Positions 35,129 to 42,616 of a DNA stretch of 64,000 bases are shown piece after piece. The translations under genes and the position numbers were made by a program. Source of the stretch: Gammaproteobacteria bacterium (GTDB taxonomy: Bacteria > Pseudomonadota > Gammaproteobacteria > Ga0077536); the NCBI GenBank assembly GCA_024234975.1, contig JACKNH010000013.1, positions 37,173 through 101,172 on the forward strand, in the 5' to 3' direction. The notes under the pieces were generated by a model, which was not told the origin of the DNA, made no database searches, and saw only the letters and a program-made list of their open reading frames with translations. How positions within the stretch are numbered: position 1 is the stretch's first letter; the number at the start of each line of letters is the position of its first letter.

Positions 35129-35685
35129 ACGCACCCGACACTGACCTTTCACGCCGTAAATTCCTGACCGCGACGGCAGGCGCTGCAGCCGTAGCTGCAA
35201 CACCGGCCAGCGTGTTTGCGGGGATGGCGCACTCAGATACGTTCAACGAACGACAGGTGGTTGCAGTTTTCGACCCGAACGATGACGACTCGGTTGCCTT
35301 CGCAGCGGCGATTCCAGCACACCTGCGCCTCAGCGTGGCTGATGACCCGATGCGCACGTGGCGCAACCTGAAGCGGCAGCAAGCGGTTTCCGGTCCGTTC
35401 GTAGTCGCCGGCCTGACGCGCTACGCGGATTATTTCATTTACTCGCAATTATTGAGCGAGGATCGCGCCGCAACCCGCTTTGAAGGTCGCCACCTGCGTT
35501 CGGGCGGCAATACACGACATGCGCTGCCTGTGTCGTCCGATCGAGTGGAAGCAGCTGGCGCGGCGTGGCCGGGTGCACTTGCCGCGCACATCGCATCGCT
35601 GTCGCTTGCCGACAGTCGCCACTTGAATGCGACAACCCCCGCTGTCACCAGCGGAGACTGCCTGTTCAGCTGGGTGATCAGCTGA
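35125..35685 (+). CDS. Tat-exported protein of unknown function, third gene of the oxidase/cytochrome operon
   Basis: This 186-residue protein has a twin-arginine signal (SRRKFLTATAG, residues 9-19) followed by a hydrophobic stretch ending ASVFAG. The mature part (about 150 residues) has no motif I recognise. It contains VVAVFDPNDDD and VAGLTRYADYFIYSQLL, a compact alpha/beta-like pattern. The GTG start overlaps the cytochrome stop as GTGA. Tat export implies folding in the cytoplasm, perhaps with a cofactor or together with the flavoprotein, which lacks its own signal. A co-export or assembly role is speculation from context. Confidence 0.75.
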   Translation: MNAPDTDLSRRKFLTATAGAAAVAATPASVFAGMAHSDTFNERQVVAVFDPNDDDSVAFAAAIPAHLRLSVADDPMRTWRNLKRQQAVSGPFVVAGLTRYADYFIYSQLLSEDRAATRFEGRHLRSGGNTRHALPVSSDRVEAAGAAWPGALAAHIASLSLADSRHLNATTPAVTSGDCLFSWVIS

Positions 35686-35881
35686 CGTTCCCCGCGCGGT
35701 CTTCATCGTCGGGATTCACCCGTCGGTGATGGCCGCCATATCTCCAATCATCGCAACTACGGCGTGATACTTGACGTCGTTACTCCGTCACAATCCCGGG
35801 CATTTTTCGCAGACATCGTTTGCACAAATTGCATAAACTCGCGCAAACAAAATTACAGGGCGCCTGGACGGAGGGCATTGC

Positions 35882-36754
35882 GTGCACAAATTCATTCGGC
35901 TTTTGGTTTCAAGGTATTTCGCAGTCGCAGCGACATGCCTGACTGTGGCCATCAATATTCAATCTGCGTCTGCACTTACCATCAACGCGAACTACATCGA
36001 TGCCGCCGGTGCGCAGTGGAGCTCGGTCGGGGCAAATGCCGCCGATGGCCGGGTAACGTTTGAAGCTGCGATTTCGATCTGGGAGTCGCTGATCACCACA
36101 GACATGATCATCGATGTGGATGTGTCGTTTGCGGATTTCGCCAACGATGGTGATCCTTCTTCGTCACCGACTTCTGTAGCGTACCATCAGGCCCAATGGT
36201 CATGCGGCCCCTGCCCCAACCCTTTGAACCTGACCCCGGACGCCAGCGTATTCAGTCATACGATTCGATTCGATACTGCCGATCTGGCCAATGTCTTTTT
36301 TGATCAAAGTCCGACCTCGGCAGATGATCTCGGATCACAACGGATCGATGCCCTCTCTATATCGCTGCATGAACTCGGACATATGCTGGGCTTCGCTGAC
36401 GATGTTTATATCCAGGACTATTTCAGCCCCAATGCCTATGACCCCTGGACCAGCCTGATTGACGGCAACAACGTTTTCGACCCGGGCGGTTTGAATATAC
36501 TCATGGCCGGCAGCAACAACCTGGCCCACATCTTCCAGGGCGCCAATCCGTGCAGCGCTGCCAACATTGATCGAAATCTGCTGATGATGCCGGGGATTTG
36601 CAACGGTACCCGCATACTTCCTGGCGCAACGGAATTGAGCATGCTCCGGCTTGCGTACAATTATGACCTTGCGCCAGTACCGGTGCCTGCCGCGCTGCCC
36701 CTGCTGCTCAGTGCGTTGGGCGGCATCGTGGCGCTGCGACGACGCGGTGGCTGA
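35882..36754 (+). CDS. PEP-CTERM (VPxPA-type) secreted putative metalloprotease
   Basis: This 290-residue exported protein has a signal peptide ending near QSASA and a zinc-peptidase motif HELGHMLGFAD: H163, E164, H167, G170 and D173, that is HExxHxxGxxD with Asp as the likely third ligand. The C-terminus is a PEP-CTERM-like tripartite signal: VPVPAA, a hydrophobic segment (LPLLLSALGGIVAL) and RRR. Such tails are processed by an exosortase, which is not in this window. The GTG start is supported by GGAGGG 6 nt upstream. It is monocistronic and followed by a strong terminator. Confidence 0.85.
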   Translation: MHKFIRLLVSRYFAVAATCLTVAINIQSASALTINANYIDAAGAQWSSVGANAADGRVTFEAAISIWESLITTDMIIDVDVSFADFANDGDPSSSPTSVAYHQAQWSCGPCPNPLNLTPDASVFSHTIRFDTADLANVFFDQSPTSADDLGSQRIDALSISLHELGHMLGFADDVYIQDYFSPNAYDPWTSLIDGNNVFDPGGLNILMAGSNNLAHIFQGANPCSAANIDRNLLMMPGICNGTRILPGATELSMLRLAYNYDLAPVPVPAALPLLLSALGGIVALRRRGG

Positions 36755-36806
36755 TCGCCGGGCACATCCTTTGTCCACATAGCGCACATTACCCTGCGCA
36801 AAAAAA

Positions 36807-36834
36807 AACCTCCGCTGATGCGGAGGTTTTTTTT
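36807..36834. terminator. Bidirectional Rho-independent terminator
   Basis: A perfect 9-bp stem AACCTCCGC/GCGGAGGTT with a TGAT loop is flanked by A8-9 on one side and T8-9 on the other, so it has a U-tract in both directions. It lies between the convergent PEP-CTERM gene (+) and the molybdopterin hydroxylase gene (-). Confidence 0.93.
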
Positions 36835-36891
36835 GTCTCGCGGAATGCACCGTTGGTGCAGTCAACGAAACGTCAGACCATCAGCAACTGC

Positions 36892-39225
36892 TCAGATGCT
36901 GAAGCCCTGATTGACCAGCGGCATGGTGCGTACGAATTCACCAGTGACCGCATGGATTGCATTGCAAATGGCCGGTGCCACCGGCGGAAATGCCGGTTCA
37001 CCTGCTCCTGTCGGCGTATTTTCCGACTGAATGAAGTAGGCATGAACGCGCGGCGCCTTGTGCATGCGCAGTACCGGGTACTGGTGGAAATTGGTCTGCT
37101 GTACGCGGCCGTTTTCCATCGTGATCTGCAAGCCCATCATCGTGCTGATGGCGTCCAGCACACCGCCTTCGCACTGGTTCTCCGCGGCACTCATGTTGAC
37201 GATGGGACCGATGTCACCGACAACCCAGACGTCATGAATATTGACGCGCTTGTTCGCCTCAACGCTGACTTCGGCAACCGCCGCGAAGTGACCGGAGTGG
37301 CTGTAGAAGAACGCAACACCCAGGCCGTGACCTGCCGGCAGAGTACGTGTGCCCCAGCCAGCCTTCTCGGCTGCAAGCTTGATGACGTCCACTGCGCGCC
37401 CGGTATGCAGCGCGCCGAAGCCCGGGAAACCACCCGGCGGACGATCTTTCTCGAACGTGCGGGGCTCGCCCATCATGTCGATCAGGAATTCCAGCGGGTC
37501 GCGACCGGCTGCCACGGCCATTTCATTCACGAAGCACTGTTCGGCAAAGGCATAGGTGTTCGACTGCGGTGCGCGGAACGGACCGCTGGGCGTACGCCAG
37601 CGCATCATGGACTGCGTGACCTGCATGTTTTCCACCATCTGCGTGGGGAAATCGCCGGGACGCATGCCCGCCGAATTCGCCACGTTCTCACCATCCGGTG
37701 TGAACGTGATGATGTGGTTGGTCCAGGCCGTCGGCTTGCCATTGGCATCAACTGCGCCCTTGAACGCATAGAAGCCGCCCGGACGATAGAAGTCGAACGT
37801 CAGTTCGTCTTCACGTGTCCATTGCAGCTTGACGGGTGAGCCCGGTACACGGCGCGCGATCATTGCTGCTTCACGCATGTAATCGTTTTCCAGGCGACGG
37901 CCAAAACCGCCACCGCCACGGATCTGATGGACGGTTACGCTTTCCTTGGGAATACCGAGTACCGCGGCGATACTGTCGATCACATTGCCTGGGGTCTGGC
38001 TGGGCGCCCATGCTTCCACGGTGCCATCTTCGCGCACGACCACGGTGCCGTTTTCCGGTTCCAGCGGCGAATGTGACACGTAGGTATAGGTGTACATGCC
38101 CTCCGCGGTTGCCGCGGCGTTCTTGAAGGCAGCATCGATGTCACCTTTCGCAGAGACTTCCATCGCACCTTTGCCCTGCCCGGCGAATTCCTGCGCCTGC
38201 TTCACTGCAGCCGTCCAGCTGTCGGTCGAGGCGTTGCTGAGATCCCAATCGATTTCGAGCTGACGCTTGGCGCTGATTGCTGCCCAGGTTGAGGTCGCGA
38301 TGATCGCGACACCGGCCATCATCGTGTTGCCGCCCGGCGCGAAGGTCATGAAGTTACCGGATTCCTCCAGGGCGAAGACGTCTTTGACACCTGGCAATGA
38401 CCGGATATGGTCGTAATTGGCGTTGCGGACCTTGCCACCAAAAGCCGGGCACTTGGTGTACGTGGCGTACAGCATGCCAGGCAACGTGGTATCGATGCCG
38501 AACAACGGCTGGCCGGTGACAATCTTGTGGTTGTCCACGCCGGTATAGCGCTTGCCGAGCAGCTTCCACTCGCTGCGCTCTTTCAATTTCAACGAGGTCG
38601 GTTCCGGGGCGGCGAGAGTGGCGGCTTTTTCAGCCATTTCACCGTAAGAGGCCGAACGGCCTGAACCCTGATGCATCACCCGGGTGTCCGCCGTCGTGAT
38701 TTCGCTGGCGTCGACGCCCCATTGGGCGGCAGCGGCTGAAACCAGCATCGCGCGGGCAGCGGCGCCCACCTGGCGCATCGGCATCCAGTTCATCGGTGTG
38801 GACAGTGAACCGCCCGCGAACTGGCCACCGAACAAAGCGCCATTGATCGGCGCCAGTTCCACTTCAACGTCATCCCATGCTGCGTCGAGTTCTTCGGCGA
38901 TGATCAGTGGCAGGCCGGTTTTGATGCCCTGCCCGACTTCGGGATTTTTTGCATAGATGCGGATTTTGCCGTCCGGACGAATCTGTACGTAGGCATTGAG
39001 GTCGCTGCCGGTAACTTCCTGCGCCTGGGCGTCAGGCATACCGACTTTGGATACGAGTGAGAAACCAAGCACCAGACCGCCACCGGCGACACCCGACAAC
39101 TTGATGAAACCGCGGCGGCTGACGCCCTTGCGTTGAGGCGAGCTGCCCATGGCTTGACGCCAGGCTTCACCGAACATCGTTTCAATGGGATCCGACAAAG
39201 GCGTGGAACTGTTTTGCGTTGTCAT
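36892..39225 (-). CDS. Xanthine-dehydrogenase-family molybdopterin-binding subunit (IorB-like), Tat-exported
   Basis: This large molybdenum hydroxylase subunit of 777 residues resembles the beta subunit of isoquinoline 1-oxidoreductase and aldehyde dehydrogenases of that group. A Tat signal SRRGFIKLSG lies near the N-terminus, followed by a hydrophobic stretch ending DAQA. Cofactor-region motifs include GGGGFGRRLENDY and GPFRAPQSNTYAF. The ATG at 39225 has AGGAAA about 8 nt upstream; an in-frame extension to 39303 has no such support. These enzymes need a small [2Fe-2S] subunit, usually encoded next door, and none is seen on either side. Confidence 0.9.
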   Translation of the reverse strand: MTTQNSSTPLSDPIETMFGEAWRQAMGSSPQRKGVSRRGFIKLSGVAGGGLVLGFSLVSKVGMPDAQAQEVTGSDLNAYVQIRPDGKIRIYAKNPEVGQGIKTGLPLIIAEELDAAWDDVEVELAPINGALFGGQFAGGSLSTPMNWMPMRQVGAAARAMLVSAAAAQWGVDASEITTADTRVMHQGSGRSASYGEMAEKAATLAAPEPTSLKLKERSEWKLLGKRYTGVDNHKIVTGQPLFGIDTTLPGMLYATYTKCPAFGGKVRNANYDHIRSLPGVKDVFALEESGNFMTFAPGGNTMMAGVAIIATSTWAAISAKRQLEIDWDLSNASTDSWTAAVKQAQEFAGQGKGAMEVSAKGDIDAAFKNAAATAEGMYTYTYVSHSPLEPENGTVVVREDGTVEAWAPSQTPGNVIDSIAAVLGIPKESVTVHQIRGGGGFGRRLENDYMREAAMIARRVPGSPVKLQWTREDELTFDFYRPGGFYAFKGAVDANGKPTAWTNHIITFTPDGENVANSAGMRPGDFPTQMVENMQVTQSMMRWRTPSGPFRAPQSNTYAFAEQCFVNEMAVAAGRDPLEFLIDMMGEPRTFEKDRPPGGFPGFGALHTGRAVDVIKLAAEKAGWGTRTLPAGHGLGVAFFYSHSGHFAAVAEVSVEANKRVNIHDVWVVGDIGPIVNMSAAENQCEGGVLDAISTMMGLQITMENGRVQQTNFHQYPVLRMHKAPRVHAYFIQSENTPTGAGEPAFPPVAPAICNAIHAVTGEFVRTMPLVNQGFSI

Positions 39226-39395
39226 AAGCAAATTTCCTGTTGTGGCGTTCGATGCATCAATTTTGGGTGCGCGGGCAATGACTTGGACGACTTCGCCGGG
39301 CACATGGCCGCATAGTGTATGTCATAGGCAGCAGGTTGCCCACAGCCGGCAGCCATGACCCGGTTTCGAGGTCTGACCGGCGCCGGAGTTCCATT

Positions 39396-40886
39396 TCAGC
39401 GTGAATCGCGTGCCATCAGTTCGGTAGCGAAGTACATGACCATCGCGCCCCCGCGGTCGTCACGACCAAACACGGCGGCACGGTTCAGATAGGCGGCGTC
39501 GTCCGGCTGGCGGGGCGTCGACTCACAGACGTCCAACAGGTTACCGTCAGCGCCGGTGCGTCGCAGCACGGCCTGCCAGGCGCGCTCCACCGCATCATGA
39601 TAGGCATCACCCTCAACCACCCCCAGCTCGACGGCCTTGAGCATGGCCGCAGCAATCATCGCGGTCGCCGACAATTCCCGCCAGGCGCCCGGCATGTCTA
39701 TGATTTCCCGCCACATTCCGTCCGGTGTCTGCCATTGCAGAAGTACCGCCAGCTGGGCCTTGAGGCTCGCAGCCAACGTCTGGAAGGCAGGGTTATCCGG
39801 CGGGATATGCTCCAACGACATGGCCAGCCCCAACGCCGGGAACGCATTGCCACGGCCCCAGGCAGCATGCAGACCCGGCCCATGGCGGTAAAGGCCGTCA
39901 TTCCTTAAGACCAGGTCCTGCATGAACTGGATGTGGCGGACAGTCATAGCGAAATAACGCTGCTCGCCCGTCAGCTGTCCCACATGCGACAGTAATGGCC
40001 CGTTCATGAACACCGCATCGCTCATCTCACCGTGGTACGGCATGGCGGGTAATGGCTGACCATGTTCATCAAAGGCCAGATCAGCTGCGCGCCGGGCCAG
40101 CGCCAGCATTTCCTGGTCGCCCGTGATCTCGGCCAGGGCGGCAAATACGGTGTGTGCGGCAATGGCCAGGGACGACGGCCGCGCCATCGGATCCTTTTGT
40201 TTGACGTATTGCCCCGCCAGCTCGGCAACGTATTCAGTCTGCTGCAGGCGCAGGCGCGCGAGTAAAGCCATGCCGGGAATGTAGGTAGGACCGTTGAAAT
40301 TCCGGCCATAGGATTCTGCCAATTGCCGCGCGACCTGTTCCGGACTGCGCGCAAGCCGCGCGCGCATCGCACTCGCCGCTTCTGATGCAGAGGGCTTCCG
40401 GGCGAGTAATCGGGCCAGTTGATCGCTGGCTGCGACATGCACCGTGGTCACTGCGCCCAGACCATCCAACCCATGTTGTGCCAACGCCTGCCCGAGACCA
40501 TGGTCGTTACCGACGCTGATCACCACATCCGGCGCTTCGTACACCAGCCAACGCCAGATCGCATTGGCGCTGCTGTGTTCGCGGTAGGCACTGCCCGAAG
40601 GCGGAAACACATCGTCATGCAAGCCATGCAGTTCGAGCAGCGACACCGCAACACCTTGGGCAATGGATAACTGGTTGACCGTACGAATCACTGCGGCGGG
40701 ATCGTCGCCGGTGACAATCACGATTTGCCGCGTATCGGTAACGGGCGGCGCCGGCCAATGCCATGCCTGGATCACCTCCCCATCGTCGGTCAACCCGATA
40801 TCCCGTATTTCCTGCGCCACCGCACTGCCTGCAACCAGCATGAGCAACCACAGAAGCGCCGCCCGCTGCATTGTGTTCCTTCGCAT
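39396..40886 (-). CDS. Secreted GH88/GH105-like protein with an extra N-terminal domain
   Basis: This 496-residue exported protein has a signal peptide ending SAVA-QE. The C-terminal 320 residues form an alpha/alpha-barrel with the signature HGPGLHAAWGRGNAF of unsaturated glucuronyl/rhamnogalacturonyl hydrolases (GH88/GH105), which remove unsaturated uronic acids from lyase products. The first 150 residues form a separate alpha/beta-like unit (RQIVIVTGDDPAA, ELHGLHDDVFPPSG, DVVISVGNDHG) that I cannot assign with confidence. Two starts are possible: the ATG at 40886 gives an RR-rich n-region, while the ATG at 40871 has a better AAGGA. It directly follows the shikimate-dehydrogenase-like gene. 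Confidence 0.75.
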   Translation of the reverse strand: MRRNTMQRAALLWLLMLVAGSAVAQEIRDIGLTDDGEVIQAWHWPAPPVTDTRQIVIVTGDDPAAVIRTVNQLSIAQGVAVSLLELHGLHDDVFPPSGSAYREHSSANAIWRWLVYEAPDVVISVGNDHGLGQALAQHGLDGLGAVTTVHVAASDQLARLLARKPSASEAASAMRARLARSPEQVARQLAESYGRNFNGPTYIPGMALLARLRLQQTEYVAELAGQYVKQKDPMARPSSLAIAAHTVFAALAEITGDQEMLALARRAADLAFDEHGQPLPAMPYHGEMSDAVFMNGPLLSHVGQLTGEQRYFAMTVRHIQFMQDLVLRNDGLYRHGPGLHAAWGRGNAFPALGLAMSLEHIPPDNPAFQTLAASLKAQLAVLLQWQTPDGMWREIIDMPGAWRELSATAMIAAAMLKAVELGVVEGDAYHDAVERAWQAVLRRTGADGNLLDVCESTPRQPDDAAYLNRAAVFGRDDRGGAMVMYFATELMARDSR

Positions 40887-40889
40887 ACG

Positions 40890-41705
40890 TTACGTCTCCG
40901 ATTCCACTGCCGCCCGCATTGCTGCAAGCGGGGCCGGGCGCCCCGTGTACAACTCGAATTGACGTGCTGCCTGGGCCATTGCGAAGGCTTCGCCATCCGC
41001 CACTACGACGCCGGCAGCGGATGCGAGCCTCACCAGTCTTGAGCTCCCTGGCGCGACCACAACATCAAGCAACCAGCGCGGCCGGTGTGCCAGGGGCCAT
41101 GGCACGGGTATGGCATCGCCGTCGGGCGGCATACCCACCGAGGTCGCATTGATGAGAAGGTCTGCGGGCGCCATCGTGCGCGAGTCCCATTCGATGACCT
41201 CCACGCCGAAGTCCGTCGCGAGCGCAACTCCCCGCGCTTGATGACGGTTAGCCACGCGAATCGTCGACATCCCCCGCTGCACCATCGCACTCACAATCGC
41301 CCGCGCCACGCCTCCGGCCCCTAACACCAATACTCCAGCATCAAGTGGCACAGCCAGTTGTTTCAGCAGTTCAGTCGCTGCGTACACATCGGTATTGAAC
41401 CCGCGCAGGCGGCCATGCTCGTTGACGATGGTATTGACCGCACCAATGCTTCGCGCCTGCTCATCGACATCATCCAACAGCGGTAGAACATCGCGCTTGA
41501 AGGGCATCGACACCGAGCAGCCGTGGATGTTCAATGCGCGGACACCGGCGATGGCGCCAGCCAGATCGCTGCAGCCACATGCCTTGTAGACATAGTTGAG
41601 TCCAAGCGCGCGGAATCCCGCATTGTGAACACGCGTGCCGAAATTACCGGGCCGCGCGGCGATCGAAATGCAAAGTCTGGTCTGACTGTTGATACATGAA
41701 GTCAT
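40890..41705 (-). CDS. Shikimate dehydrogenase-like oxidoreductase
   Basis: This 271-residue two-domain protein has the AroE/YdiB fold. The N-terminal substrate domain carries the lysine motif SMPFKRD (in place of the SVPHK/TVPFK of AroE), and GFNTD supplies the catalytic Asp. The C-terminal Rossmann domain has GAGGVARAI. The N-terminus (INSQTRLCISIAARPGNFG) differs from typical AroE and suggests the SDH-like subgroup, whose substrate is not settled. Upstream in-frame codons overlap mtgA, so the ATG at 41705 is used. The 10-nt gap to mtgA suggests co-transcription. Confidence 0.82.
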   Translation of the reverse strand: MTSCINSQTRLCISIAARPGNFGTRVHNAGFRALGLNYVYKACGCSDLAGAIAGVRALNIHGCSVSMPFKRDVLPLLDDVDEQARSIGAVNTIVNEHGRLRGFNTDVYAATELLKQLAVPLDAGVLVLGAGGVARAIVSAMVQRGMSTIRVANRHQARGVALATDFGVEVIEWDSRTMAPADLLINATSVGMPPDGDAIPVPWPLAHRPRWLLDVVVAPGSSRLVRLASAAGVVVADGEAFAMAQAARQFELYTGRPAPLAAMRAAVESET

Positions 41706-41715
41706 GGCGATCCGC

Positions 41716-42396
41716 TCAACGGGCGAATAACGGCGCCGTATACGGCGTGCCATCCAACCGGCGCATCTGGCTTCGGATCCAGGCCTGTCGCTGACGGACG
41801 TAATTGCCGGGATTCGCCGCACTGTATCTTTCAGGCGATGGCAGCACGGCGGCAAGCAAGGCGGCATCGTCGGCAGAAAGCGCAGCCAGCGGCTTTCCCA
41901 GCAGCACTTCAGCCGCGGCATCGACACCGTATACGCCGCGGCCGAATTGCGCGACATTCAAATACAGCTCGATGATGCGCCGCTTGCCGAGAAGCTGCTC
42001 GATCAGAATTGTGAACCAGGCTTCCAGTCCTTTGCGCACAAAACTCCGGCCGGACCAGAGAAACAGATTTTTCGCCAGCTGCTGGGTGATGGAGCTGGCG
42101 CCACGCAGGTTACCGCCTTCCTGGTTGTGCTCCCATGCCGCCCGAATGGCAACCACGTCAAACCCATCGTGATGGACGAAATTCTGGTCCTCCGCAGCAA
42201 TGGCCGCGATCGCCGCGTCGCGAGGAATTTCGTCCAGGTCACGCCACCGGTAGTGGAACCGGTAGGACTCGTCTGCTTGCGCCGCCGCGTCCCAACGCGC
42301 GGCCAGCATGAACGCCGTGGCAGGTGGGTTGAGGTAGCGCAACGCGACAATCGGCGCCACCGTCAGCAGCACGAAACCCACCATCCCGAGCAGCAC
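41716..42396 (-). CDS. mtgA: Monofunctional biosynthetic peptidoglycan transglycosylase
   Basis: This inner-membrane GT51 enzyme polymerises lipid II into glycan strands. It has one N-terminal transmembrane helix, the catalytic Glu E69 in AAEDQNFVHHDGFD, and the second motif GASSITQQLAKNLFLW. At 226 aa from the GTG at 42396 it is slightly short. The open frame extends upstream through a very basic stretch to a stop near 42555 but has no ATG, so the true start may be an upstream CTG or TTG. Confidence 0.9.
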   Translation of the reverse strand: MLLGMVGFVLLTVAPIVALRYLNPPATAFMLAARWDAAAQADESYRFHYRWRDLDEIPRDAAIAAIAAEDQNFVHHDGFDVVAIRAAWEHNQEGGNLRGASSITQQLAKNLFLWSGRSFVRKGLEAWFTILIEQLLGKRRIIELYLNVAQFGRGVYGVDAAAEVLLGKPLAALSADDAALLAAVLPSPERYSAANPGNYVRQRQAWIRSQMRRLDGTPYTAPLFAR

Positions 42397-42616
42397 CAGG
42401 TTACGCAGCCAGCGCAGTGGCCGGAATCGTCTCGGTGGCTTCGCGGTCGGCGTCTTGGGCCGGTCCTCGCGTGATGTATTGATCAGGCGTTCGATGGCGG
42501 TATGCCTCGCGATTTTACGTTGCTTCGTCGGGCTGCGTGCCCGCGGCTATTCTATCGCAGCGCAATACCTTGATGACCAATGGCGCCGTGTCATGCGCCT
42601 TGGTATCGTCCGCGAC

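Noticed and set aside
35815..35850. Sigma-54 (-24/-12) promoter for the PEP-CTERM gene
   Set aside because: The segment TTTGCACAAATTGCATAA resembles the motif but the spacing between the GC and TTGC elements is wrong.
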